From CBDFHV01 sp965247705 (GTDB lineage Bacteria; Pseudomonadota; Alphaproteobacteria; Rhodospirillales; CAMCUA01), in contig CBDFHV010000082.1 in NCBI GenBank assembly GCA_965247705.1, positions 124,001 to 188,000 of the forward strand: a stretch of 64,000 nt of DNA. The letters run 5' to 3'. Position numbers and translations under genes: made by a program. Under the pieces are notes generated by a model that had not been told where the DNA came from, ran no database searches, and was given only the letters and a program-made list of their open reading frames with translations. Below are positions 42,592-50,093 of the stretch, one piece after another (position 1 is the first letter of the stretch; each line of letters starts with the position of its first letter).

Positions 42592-42863
42592 CCGGCACCA
42601 CGCCGATCCTGCGTCGGCCCCATCCTAAGCACACCGCTTGCCCGATCGCGCCCCACGCGCACCCGCTGGCGCGACGCTTTTTCGAGCTCCTCGACGAGCA
42701 GGGCATCGCACTTTCGGACATTGCCGAGCGGGCCGGCCTGGGCGTCGCGACGCTGGTCAAATGGAAGTACCGGCACGCCCCGACCGTGGCCGCATTGGAG
42801 GCGGCGCTCAACGCGCTCGGCTATCGGCTGGCAATCGTCAGGCTCAAGGATACCGATGCGTAA
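42588..42863 (+). CDS. XRE-type helix-turn-helix protein
   Basis: 91 residues. HPLARRFFELLDEQGIALSD, IAERAGLGVATLVKWKYRHA and PTVAALEAALNALGYRLAI match the XRE/Cro fold with a C-terminal hairpin. Probably an early regulator or Ner-like repressor of the early operon. Confidence 0.75.
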   Translation: MTGTTPILRRPHPKHTACPIAPHAHPLARRFFELLDEQGIALSDIAERAGLGVATLVKWKYRHAPTVAALEAALNALGYRLAIVRLKDTDA

Positions 42864-42933
42864 ACGCCGGCGGAGATTGATCGGTCTGGCGATCCGGCAA
42901 TGGCGCTGGTGGCGGACGATTTACGGAGGATGA
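42856..42933 (+). CDS. very small basic ORF (25 residues)
   Basis: MRKRRRRLIGLAIRQWRWWR and five more residues, overlapping the previous stop by 8 bases and ending 4 bases before the Gam start, with GGAGGA at its end serving Gam. Its position in a tightly packed operon, without gaps, supports translation. Function unknown. Confidence 0.4.
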   Translation: MRKRRRRLIGLAIRQWRWWRTIYGG

Positions 42934-42937
42934 CGCG

Positions 42938-43492
42938 ATGACCGATACGGCGACCGGCGCCACGACCGTTACGCTCGGCGAGATCGGCGAGTTGTGCCGG
43001 GACTACGCATGCGCCCGAGAGGCGCTGGAAGACACCGCGGCGGAGATACGGAACGAGCAGCGCGCCGCCGTGCGCCGCCGCCTGCGCGGCCTCAAGGCGC
43101 GGGTGGCCGAGGTCTCGGCCGCCAGGGACGCCTTGCGCCAGGCTCTCGCGGCGGCGCCGCACCTGTTCGAGCGCCCGCGCACCCGTGCCATCGAAGGGGT
43201 CAAGGTTGGCTATCGCAAGATGCCCGGCAGGGTGGAGTACGCCGACGAGGGCACGGTTATCGCCCGCATCCGCGCGCGGCTCTCCGGGCGCGAGGCCGAG
43301 CTCGTGCGGATCAAGGAGCGCCTCGACCTCGGCGCGCTCCGGAAGCTCGATGGCCGCGAGCTCGCGGCGATCGGCGCCAGGATCGTCGACGTGGACGACG
43401 AAATCGTGATCGCCGCGGCGGCGGACGATCTCGACAAGCTGGTCGATGCCCTCTTGGAGGACGGCATCGAGAACAGGGAGGCAGCGGCGTGA
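42938..43492 (+). CDS. gam: host-nuclease inhibitor Gam (Mu Gam)
   Basis: 184 residues. An N-terminal coiled coil (IRNEQRAAVRRRLRGLKA...) then the family core GVKVGYRKMPGRVEYADEGT and ERLDLGALRKLDGRELAAIG. Mu Gam is a Ku-like protein that binds DNA ends and blocks RecBCD. ATG 42938 follows GGAGGATGACGCG. Confidence 0.85.
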   Translation: MTDTATGATTVTLGEIGELCRDYACAREALEDTAAEIRNEQRAAVRRRLRGLKARVAEVSAARDALRQALAAAPHLFERPRTRAIEGVKVGYRKMPGRVEYADEGTVIARIRARLSGREAELVRIKERLDLGALRKLDGRELAAIGARIVDVDDEIVIAAAADDLDKLVDALLEDGIENREAAA

Positions 43493-43662
43493 GCGAGCGC
43501 ACTTGCCGCGTGTGCGGGTGCACGGCATGGAGCGCATGCGAAGACCCGCTTTCCTTCGGCGATCCCTGCCATTGGATCGAACCCGACCTTTGCACTGTCC
43601 ACGTGCGAGAAGCCAGGGAGAAGCCATTCGTGGCGGCGCCCGGCGAGGAGAACTCGTCATGA
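43489..43662 (+). CDS. small cysteine-rich phage protein
   Basis: 57 residues from GTG 43489. Cys pairs in TCRVCGCTAWSACED, then DPCHWIEPDLCTVH, the pattern of a small phage zinc-ribbon-like family (CRVCGC...CxW-x-E-x-D-L-C). Coupled to Gam by stop/start overlap. Role unknown. Confidence 0.65.
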   Translation: MSERTCRVCGCTAWSACEDPLSFGDPCHWIEPDLCTVHVREAREKPFVAAPGEENSS

Positions 43663-43988
43663 CTGCGCGCCGGCGCCTGCCCACCCGGCGCCCGACCGTG
43701 ACCGTTCGCATCGAAGCGGCGGACATCGCCGCCCACGCGACGGTGGGGTTCGACCCCGCCTTGGGCTGCCCGCGCGAGATCTTCCTGCGTCCCACGGGCG
43801 GCGCCAAGACCGGCTCGGGTGTCGATTATCTGCTCGATGACGCCGCCGTGGCGATCTCGCTGGCATTGCAATGCGGCGTGCCCGCGGCGGCACTCGGCAA
43901 GGCCATGGGCCGCACGCCCGAGGGCGCACCGGCCAGCATCGTCGGCGCGACCCTGGACCTGATCGTCGACGAAGGCAGGCCATCGTGA
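43659..43988 (+). CDS. TSCPD domain protein
   Basis: 109 residues: VTVRIEAADIAAHATVGFDP, PREIFLRPTGGAKTGSGVDY, LLDDAAVAISLALQCGVP. This matches the TSCPD domain that occurs alone in phages and at the C-terminus of vitamin B12-dependent ribonucleotide reductase. Function in phages is unknown; a link to nucleotide supply is only inferred. Confidence 0.7.
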   Translation: MTARRRLPTRRPTVTVRIEAADIAAHATVGFDPALGCPREIFLRPTGGAKTGSGVDYLLDDAAVAISLALQCGVPAAALGKAMGRTPEGAPASIVGATLDLIVDEGRPS

Positions 43989-44263
43989 CCGACGATCGTC
44001 GTATCGGCGATGAGCTCGCCTGGCTGGACGGTCTGGTCCGCCGTGCCTGGGCACACGCCGAACATCTCAGCGACAACGAGCTCCGCTTCATCGACGGCCT
44101 GGCGGGGCGCATCGAGCGCTTTCAGGAGGATACCTTCCTCTCGCCCAAGCAACGGGGCTGGCTCGAGGCCATCGCCCGGCGCCTGGACGAGGCCGGCGTG
44201 CCGGCCGACCCGGCCGATCCGGGCGATGCGGTCGCGCGGCCGGTGGATGAGGCAATGCGATGA
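43985..44263 (+). CDS. small early protein, unknown
   Basis: 92 residues from GTG 43985 (MTDDRRIGDELAWLDGLVRR...). Helical, with ELRFIDGLAGRIERFQEDTF then LSPKQRGWLEAIARRLDEAG, a pattern I have seen in uncharacterised Mu-like early genes. Coupled at both ends. Confidence 0.6.
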   Translation: MTDDRRIGDELAWLDGLVRRAWAHAEHLSDNELRFIDGLAGRIERFQEDTFLSPKQRGWLEAIARRLDEAGVPADPADPGDAVARPVDEAMR

Positions 44264-44676
44264 CGGCTCGCCTTCACCTCCTGCGCCCCTTCACCGGCTG
44301 GGCGAGCGGTGACTCCGTGGCGATTGCCGAGGAATGGGTCGCATCGATTCCGGAATACGGCGAGTTCGCAACCTGGACCGCACGGTGTCCAACGCGCCTG
44401 CGGGAGCTCGCCGCCGGGTCCGTCTACTTCGTGCGGGCGCGGTATACCGTCTTTCGGATGCCGTTTCTGCGCATCGAGGCGGTCGGACGACGTTTCGCCA
44501 TTCTCATGACGCCGCGCCTCATCCGTGTCGAGGCCAAGCGCGTCGGCTTCCTGCGCGGCTGGCGCTACCTGGAGGCCACCGAGGCACCGACGGATCTGGC
44601 GCCGCGCAAGGATATCGATGCCGGCGGCATGCCCCACGGGATGTGGGCCGAACTGAAGGAGGCCGGCCTTGTCTAG
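44260..44676 (+). CDS. DUF1489-like protein
   Basis: 138 residues. MTARLHLLRPFTGWASGDSV, PTRLRELAAGSVYFVRARYT, LMTPRLIRVEAKRVGFLRGW and RYLEATEAPTDLAPRK follow the DUF1489 family, which is found mainly in alphaproteobacteria and supports the host group. Function unknown. Overlaps gemA by 8 bases. Confidence 0.7.
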   Translation: MTARLHLLRPFTGWASGDSVAIAEEWVASIPEYGEFATWTARCPTRLRELAAGSVYFVRARYTVFRMPFLRIEAVGRRFAILMTPRLIRVEAKRVGFLRGWRYLEATEAPTDLAPRKDIDAGGMPHGMWAELKEAGLV

Positions 44677-45376
44677 CGTCACGGCCGACCCCGCGCGCCG
44701 TCCCTTGATCAAGGCGGTCCACGCCCGCGCCCGCGAGCTCGGTCTCGATATCGGGACCCGGCGTGTGCTCCAGACCCGCGTCACCGGCCACGCCTCGTGC
44801 CGCGACATGAGCGCTGCCGCTCTGCGTGCCGTGCTGGCGGCGATGGACCGGAACCCCGCCGCGAAGACCGAACCCCGCACCGCCGCCCGCGGCGACCGTC
44901 TGCCGGAGGGTCCGCACCGGGGCAAGCTGTGGGCGCTGTGGCTCTCGGGCTGGCATCTGGGCGTGGTTGAGACCCCGAGCGAAGCTGCGCTGGCCCGCTT
45001 CATCGAACGTCAGACCGGGCTCGACGCCGCCAGATGGGCGCAGGATGAACGCGACACGGGCAAGGCCATCGAGGGTCTCAAGGCCTGGCTTTCCCGCGAG
45101 GCGGGCGTCGACTGGTCGCCCTATGCCGGTGTGGATGCCGCCGGCACCCGAGAGCAAATCGACAACCCCCGCGCCCGGGTGCTGGAAGCGCAGTGGCGCA
45201 TCCTCCACGCTCTCGGCGTCGTCAAGATCGACGATCCGGGCGCGCTCGCATCTTACGCCGCCCGCCATGCCGGCATCGCGCGAGCGATCTCCCACACCCA
45301 CCTCGAGGCCGATGAAGCCAAAGCCCTGATCGCCCACCTGGGCGAGCGCATCCGCGACGCACGGACGGGCCGATAA
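44669..45376 (+). CDS. gemA: GemA/gp16 family protein (DUF1018)
   Basis: 235 residues from TTG 44669. The core LIKAVHARARELGLDIGTRR through LWALWLSGWHLGVV is the Mu gp16/GemA family (host gene expression modulation). The C-terminal extension (TGLDAARWAQDERDTGKAIE, ARHAGIARAISHTHLEADEA) is longer than in Mu. Stop overlaps the next ATG. Confidence 0.8.
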   Translation: MSSVTADPARRPLIKAVHARARELGLDIGTRRVLQTRVTGHASCRDMSAAALRAVLAAMDRNPAAKTEPRTAARGDRLPEGPHRGKLWALWLSGWHLGVVETPSEAALARFIERQTGLDAARWAQDERDTGKAIEGLKAWLSREAGVDWSPYAGVDAAGTREQIDNPRARVLEAQWRILHALGVVKIDDPGALASYAARHAGIARAISHTHLEADEAKALIAHLGERIRDARTGR

Positions 45377-46128
45377 TGCCCGGCACCCCCCATCTCATCG
45401 GCGATGCGGCGCTGTACAGAGGCGATTGCCTCGATCTTCTGCCTTGCTTGCGCGGCATCGATCACGTCATCACCGACCCGCCCTATGAGGACGTCTTGCA
45501 CCAGGCCGTGGGGCGCATCGCGCGCACCGACGGCCGCAGAACCCCGCAAGGTCCGGACTTCGCCGGCATCGATGCGATCCGCGCCGAGGCCGCCATGCGG
45601 GTCGCCGCGGTCTCGCGCGGCTGGGCCATCGTCTTCACCCTGGCCGAAGGCGTGCGCGCCTGGCGCGATGCGTTGCAGGCGGCCGGCGCGCGCTGGGACA
45701 CCGTGCTCTGCTGGGTCAAGCCCGATTCGGCGCCGCGCTTCAACGGACAGGGCGCGGCCCGCGGCTTCGAGTGCATCGCCACCGCGTGGTGCGGCACGGG
45801 CCACCGGCGCTGGAACGGCGGCGGCCGGCGCGGCGTGTTCACGCATCCGACCGCGAAGGGCGGCCACCCTACCGCCAAGCCGGTGGCGCTGATGCAAGAG
45901 CTGGTCGCGCTCTATACCCGGCCCGGCGATCTCGTCTGCGATCCGTTCATGGGCGCGGGCACGACCGGCGTGGCATGCCTCAAGCTCGGGCGGCGCTTTG
46001 TCGGCATCGAGATCGACCCCAACTATTATGATATGGCCTGCCGCCGCCTAGCGGCGGCCGCGGCCGAGCCGCCCCTGCCGCTTCCCGAGATGCCCGTGCA
46101 GGCAGCCCTGGCCCTGGAGCACTCGTGA
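45376..46128 (+). CDS. DNA methyltransferase, beta-type N4/N6
   Basis: 250 residues. The catalytic motif VITDPPYEDVLHQ comes first (about 32) and the SAM motif DPFMGAGTTGVACLKLGRRF later (about 195), with HPTAKPVALMQELV between them: the beta order of N4-cytosine/N6-adenine methylases. No specificity domain is visible. This is the third methyltransferase of the prophage and the only one in the early operon, so it would act before the others after infection. Confidence 0.85.
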   Translation: MPGTPHLIGDAALYRGDCLDLLPCLRGIDHVITDPPYEDVLHQAVGRIARTDGRRTPQGPDFAGIDAIRAEAAMRVAAVSRGWAIVFTLAEGVRAWRDALQAAGARWDTVLCWVKPDSAPRFNGQGAARGFECIATAWCGTGHRRWNGGGRRGVFTHPTAKGGHPTAKPVALMQELVALYTRPGDLVCDPFMGAGTTGVACLKLGRRFVGIEIDPNYYDMACRRLAAAAAEPPLPLPEMPVQAALALEHS

Positions 46129-46470
46129 GTGGCGGTGCCGCTGCCCGGCGTGCTGGCCGAGATCGCGGAGGTTGCCGGCCGCGAGGCGGCGCTCGAGATC
46201 CCGCTGGCCCACGGCGGTGAGGACGCCTTCCATATCCCGCGCCCCGAGCACCTCGCCCGGGACCGCGCCCATCCCCTGATCGCGCTGGTCGGCCACACCG
46301 CCGCCCGGGCCATCGCCCGGCGCTGCGGCGGCGGGCCGGTCTATATCCCGCGCGCCCGCCGGGCGCTCGTCGCCCACTTGGCCCGGCAGGGCCTCACAAC
46401 GGCAGAGATCGCCGGCCGCCTCGGGCTGTCGCGGCGCACCGCGCGCCGCTACCGGCGCGATCGCGGTTGA
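46129..46470 (+). CDS. Mor/C-family late transcription activator
   Basis: 113 residues from GTG 46129. The N-terminal half has the dimerisation pattern (PGVLAEIAEVAGREAALEIP, then an acidic turn and a HPLIALVGHTAA segment). The C-terminal HTH is LTTAEIAGRLGLSRRTARRY. Mor and C of Mu bind dyad sites and recruit RNA polymerase to middle and late promoters. The gene lies directly before a palindrome and the lysis/head operon, just where C acts in Mu. Confidence 0.75.
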   Translation: MAVPLPGVLAEIAEVAGREAALEIPLAHGGEDAFHIPRPEHLARDRAHPLIALVGHTAARAIARRCGGGPVYIPRARRALVAHLARQGLTTAEIAGRLGLSRRTARRYRRDRG

Positions 46471-46475
46471 CGCCA

Positions 46476-46495
46476 CAGCGGACCATGGTCCGCTG
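46476..46495. promoter_or_regulatory. palindrome before the lysis/head operon (possible late activator site)
   Basis: CAGCGGACCATGGTCCGCTG, a perfect 20-base dyad with the same core as at 31464. It lies 33 bases before ATG 46529. It sits in the 58-base gap after the activator gene, the only gap in the right arm of more than 40 bases. Confidence 0.6.
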
Positions 46496-46528
46496 CACGG
46501 GCGCGGCCGGCTCTGTTCTTATCCACCC

Positions 46529-46960
46529 ATGCGACGGGCCAGCCTGATCCGCAACCAATCGAGCGTGCACGGCACCATGGGCGTCCTGGCGGCAGGCGAG
46601 CTGCGGCTGCACGTCATGGAACCGCCATGGCGGGATAACCGGCGCAACCGCTCTTGCATCCCGGAAGGCGACTACGAGGTGCTGCCACACCTCTCGCCGC
46701 GCTTCCGCCGCTGCCTTCTCGTTGCTGGCGTCGAGAACCGCAGCCACATCCTGGTGCACGCCGGCAACGTCGGCGGCGACGTCGAGGCGGGCTTTCATAC
46801 CCACACGCTGGGTTGCCTGCTGCCGGGGCTCCGGCCCGGCCGCCTCACGGTCAAGGGGCGCGCGCAGCAGGCCGTGCTCGGCAGCCGCACGGCGCTACGC
46901 CACCTGATGGGTTGGGTCGCCGGCCGGCCCTTCGAGCTGGAGATCGTCGGCCATGCTTGA
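46529..46960 (+). CDS. DUF5675 family protein
   Basis: 143 residues. Family marks: SSVHGTMGVLAAGELRLHVM, EPPWRDNRRNRSCIPEGDYE, SHILVHAGNVGGDVE. It is common as first gene of phage lysis modules next to holins; a murein-linked role is inferred only. Its end overlaps the holin start by 8 bases. Confidence 0.75.
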   Translation: MRRASLIRNQSSVHGTMGVLAAGELRLHVMEPPWRDNRRNRSCIPEGDYEVLPHLSPRFRRCLLVAGVENRSHILVHAGNVGGDVEAGFHTHTLGCLLPGLRPGRLTVKGRAQQAVLGSRTALRHLMGWVAGRPFELEIVGHA

Positions 46961-47459
46961 TGCGCTGCTTTCGATCCTGACCGGCGGCGCCACCGGCCTG
47001 CTCGGCACCGCGGTCAGCTTCTTTTCCAGCTACTTCCAGGCCAAGCAGCGCCACGCCCAGGAGATGGAGTTGCGCCGGCTCGATCTGGAGATGGCCCGGG
47101 CCGAGGCGGCCTCGGCCGAGCGCGTCGCCGCCGTCGAGGCCGAATCGGCTCGCGACCAGGCCGCCTGGTCGGCATTGGAAGCTTCCTACAAAGAAGCCGC
47201 GCGGCGCTGGTCGCGGGGCGACAGCAAGTGGTTGGTCTTCGTCGACGTGGTGCGCGGGCTGACCCGGCCTGGACTCACCTTCTTCTTTGTCGGCCTCGTC
47301 GGCGCCATCTACTTCACGCTCGGCGGCTCCGACATGGAGACCATCGATATCCGCCCCCGCATCATCGACACCGTGCTCTACCTCGCCACCACCTGCGTCT
47401 TGTGGTGGTTCGGTGCGCGCCAGATCGCCAAGCGGGCCGAGCGGGACACGGGACGGTGA
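46953..47459 (+). CDS. holin-like membrane protein
   Basis: 168 residues. An N-terminal hydrophobic stretch (LSILTGGATGLLGTAVSFFS), a long charged helix (AQEMELRRLDLEMARAEAAS...), then two or three membrane helices (LTFFFVGLVGAIYFTLGG, IDTVLYLATTCVLWWFGA). The domain order matches holin/tape-like lysis proteins of Mu-like phages ('SKWLVFVDVVRGLTRP'). No separate endolysin is visible next to it. Confidence 0.65.
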   Translation: MLDALLSILTGGATGLLGTAVSFFSSYFQAKQRHAQEMELRRLDLEMARAEAASAERVAAVEAESARDQAAWSALEASYKEAARRWSRGDSKWLVFVDVVRGLTRPGLTFFFVGLVGAIYFTLGGSDMETIDIRPRIIDTVLYLATTCVLWWFGARQIAKRAERDTGR

Positions 47460-47800
47460 TCGAGCCCGCGGCGTGGCAGGCGTTCGGCGGGGTCGCGGCG
47501 GTGGTGATCCTGCTCGGCGCCCTGATGCTGGCGCTGCAACGGCTGGGGGTAATTCGCACTGGCGGCCCGGCAACCCAGGCACGCGCTGCCGGCGATGACG
47601 GGTCGGCGAGGATCGTGGCCCTCGAGCGCGACCTGGCAGGCCTCCGGCTGCACGTCGCCGAGCACTATGTGCGGCGCGACGACTGGGTGCAGATGACGTC
47701 CCGCGTGATCGGCATGCTGGAGGATCACTCGGTCATGCTGGCGCGGCTCGACGAGCGGTTCAGCGCGGCGGAGCGAATCTGGAACGGAGGCGGCAAATGA
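47456..47800 (+). CDS. DUF2730 family protein (Mu gp25-like)
   Basis: 114 residues from GTG 47456. One membrane anchor (AFGGVAAVVILLGALMLALQ), then a coiled coil with LERDLAGLRLHVAEHYVRRD and IGMLEDHSVMLARLDERFSA. It stands, as in Mu, between lysis and terminase genes. Confidence 0.75.
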   Translation: MIEPAAWQAFGGVAAVVILLGALMLALQRLGVIRTGGPATQARAAGDDGSARIVALERDLAGLRLHVAEHYVRRDDWVQMTSRVIGMLEDHSVMLARLDERFSAAERIWNGGGK

Positions 47801-47809
47801 GCAATTCAA

Positions 47810-48142
47810 ATGAGCGATAACGACATTAACCCGCTGATCGACGAAGCCATGCTGCCCGCGGCGCGCTGGGACATTCTGCGCACGCTCCGAATCGGCGGCC
47901 ATCTCGGCGCCACCGAGCGGATGATCCGCGAGGTCCTGGTCGCCGGCTATCTCGGCATCACCCAGCACTGGCTGCGCGATCAACTGACCTATCTGGAGGA
48001 TCGCAAGCTGGTGGCGATCGAGCGCCACGCGATCGATCCCTGGCGCGTCACACTGGCCCGCCACGGCTACGATGTCGCCGATTACCAGGTGCCCTGCGAG
48101 GCCGGCATCCGCCGCCCGCCCAGGGCCTTTTCGGGGGACTGA
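47810..48142 (+). CDS. phage winged-helix protein (Mu gp26-like)
   Basis: 110 residues. MSDNDINPLIDEAMLPAARW, then ILRTLRIGGHLGATERMIRE and LRDQLTYLEDRKLVAIERHA, a winged-helix pattern known from ArsR-like phage proteins just before the DUF3486 gene. Possible role in packaging or regulation. Confidence 0.7.
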   Translation: MSDNDINPLIDEAMLPAARWDILRTLRIGGHLGATERMIREVLVAGYLGITQHWLRDQLTYLEDRKLVAIERHAIDPWRVTLARHGYDVADYQVPCEAGIRRPPRAFSGD

Positions 48143-48657
48143 TGCCGCGCCGCGCCAAGGTTCTCAAACTGCCGCGCAAACTGCGCGCCCGGCTCGACGC
48201 CCTGCTGATCGAGAACGGCTTCTCCGGCTACGAACAACTCGCCGACTGGATCGCCGAACAGGGCCACCCGATCGGCAAATCGACCCTGCACCGGTATGGC
48301 GCAGTGCTGGAGAGGCGGATCGAGCAGACCCGCCTGGCCACGCAGCAGGCGGAAGCCCTGCTTGCTGCCTCGCCCGACGATGACGGCGCGCTGGCCGAGG
48401 CGACGCTGCGTCAGGTCCAGGCCGACATGTTCGATCTCCTGCTCGCCGCCGAACAGGGTGACATGAAGCAAGTCGCCACCGCCGCCCGCGCCCTTGCCGA
48501 GGTCGCGCGGGCCTCGATTTCCCTTCGCCGCGAACGCCGCCAAGTGCTCAAGGAGGCGGCCCAGGCCGCCAACAAGGTTGCGATCAAGGCCGGCCTCTCG
48601 ACCGACACCGCAAGCGCAATCCGTGCCGCCATCGAAGGTGCGGGGGGCGCGCCATGA
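48142..48657 (+). CDS. DUF3486 family protein (Mu gp27, small terminase-like)
   Basis: 171 residues. N-terminal HTH part (LPRKLRARLDALLIENGFSG, YEQLADWIAEQGHPIGKSTL, HRYG) and helical C-terminus with ALAEVARASISLRRERRQVL. The family acts as the small terminase subunit in Mu-like phages. Coupled to the large subunit by overlap. Confidence 0.85.
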   Translation: MPRRAKVLKLPRKLRARLDALLIENGFSGYEQLADWIAEQGHPIGKSTLHRYGAVLERRIEQTRLATQQAEALLAASPDDDGALAEATLRQVQADMFDLLLAAEQGDMKQVATAARALAEVARASISLRRERRQVLKEAAQAANKVAIKAGLSTDTASAIRAAIEGAGGAP

Positions 48658-50093
48658 GCCCCACCATGAGACGCACGCTGCTCCCTTATCAGACCCGCTG
48701 GGTCGCCGATAAGGCCGGCGTCAAGGTGATCGAGAAGTCGCGCCGTATCGGGCTGTCCTGGGCCGAGGCCTATGACGCCGTGATGCACGCCGGCGAGGGC
48801 GGCGGCAATATCTATTACCAGTCCTACAACAAGGACATGACGCGCGGATTCATCGATGACTGCGCCGAGTGGGCGCGGACGCTCGATGTCGGCGCGGCAG
48901 CGGTGGGCGAGACCCTGATCCGCGACGGCGAACGCGACGTGCAGGCGTTCCGTCTCGGGCTCGCCTCGGGCAAGGAGGTGTTGGCGATGACCTCGGCGCC
49001 GCGCGCCTTCCGCTCCAAGGGCCGGCCCGGCGATGTCGCGGTGATCGACGAGGCCGCCTTCGTCGACGATCTCGGCGAAGTGCTCAAGGCCGCGCTTGCC
49101 TTCCGTCAATGGGGCGGCCGCGTGCATGTTCTCTCGACCCACAATGGCGAGGCTTCGCCGTTTGCCGCACTGGTGCGCGATATCCGCGACGGCGTGCGGC
49201 CGGGCAGCCTGCATACGGTCACCCTCGGGCAGGCGCTCGCCGAGGGGCTCTACAGGCGCATCTGTGCAGTGACGGGCCAGGACTGGTCGGCCGCGGGCCG
49301 AGGCCGCCTGGGAGGCGGGCAATTGCGGGCCGAATACGGCATCCACGCCGCCGAGGAGTTGGACTGTATTCCGTCCGCCGGCGCCGGCGCCTGGCTCGCC
49401 TGGGAGCTGATCCGCGCCGCCGAGGACGCCGGCGCAGGCGATCCGGCGGATTATGCGGGCGGGCCGGTCCATATCGGCATCGATATTACGCGCCGCCACG
49501 ATCTCTGGGTTGCCGCCGCGATCGAGACTGTCGGCGATGTCCTATGGCTGCGTGAACTGGTGGTCCGCCACAACATCACGTTTGCCGAGCAGGCCGCGAT
49601 CGTCGCCGCGCTCGATGCGCGCTACCGGCCCTTGCGCATCGCCGTCGACCAGACCGGCATGGGCGAGGCCGTGGTCGAGCGCTGGCAAGACGCCCACGGC
49701 CGACTCCGTGTCGAGGGCGTGTTGATGACCGCACCCCGTAAGCTCGATGTCGCCACCGCGCTTCGCGAGGCGATGGAAGACCGCCGCTTGCGCATCCCCG
49801 CCGACGATGCGCTCAGGCGCGATCTCCACAGCGTCTGCGCCGCCGCGGGGCCAACCGGCGCCGCTCGCCTTGTCGCCGAGCGCGGCGCGACGGACGGCCA
49901 TGCCGACCGTTTCTGGGCCTTGGCGCTGGCCTGCGCCGCCGCGGCCGATGACGCAGGCCCGTTCACCGCACGCACCACCGACGACCACTACTTCGGCCTC
50001 GCCGCCTATGGCGGTGGCGGCGGTGACGCCCATGCCATCGACCGCCGCCTCAACGTGGTCGCCGGCGGCACCGACTGGAGCGGTTGGTACTGA
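48654..50093 (+). CDS. phage terminase large subunit (Mu gp28-like)
   Basis: 479 residues. Adenine/Walker region LLPYQTRWVADKAGVKVIEK then SRRIGLSWAEA (the P-loop variant of this family), Walker B VAVIDEAAFVDD, and coupling motif VLSTHNGEASPF. The nuclease part has VHIGIDITRRHDLWV and AVDQTGMGEAVVERW. Near 49290-49322 the frame gives AAGRGRLGGGQLRAEYG, while the next frame gives AEAAWEA at the same place, the expected family text; one inserted and one deleted base would explain it. The packaging motor is otherwise whole. Confidence 0.88.
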   Translation: MSPTMRRTLLPYQTRWVADKAGVKVIEKSRRIGLSWAEAYDAVMHAGEGGGNIYYQSYNKDMTRGFIDDCAEWARTLDVGAAAVGETLIRDGERDVQAFRLGLASGKEVLAMTSAPRAFRSKGRPGDVAVIDEAAFVDDLGEVLKAALAFRQWGGRVHVLSTHNGEASPFAALVRDIRDGVRPGSLHTVTLGQALAEGLYRRICAVTGQDWSAAGRGRLGGGQLRAEYGIHAAEELDCIPSAGAGAWLAWELIRAAEDAGAGDPADYAGGPVHIGIDITRRHDLWVAAAIETVGDVLWLRELVVRHNITFAEQAAIVAALDARYRPLRIAVDQTGMGEAVVERWQDAHGRLRVEGVLMTAPRKLDVATALREAMEDRRLRIPADDALRRDLHSVCAAAGPTGAARLVAERGATDGHADRFWALALACAAAADDAGPFTARTTDDHYFGLAAYGGGGGDAHAIDRRLNVVAGGTDWSGWY

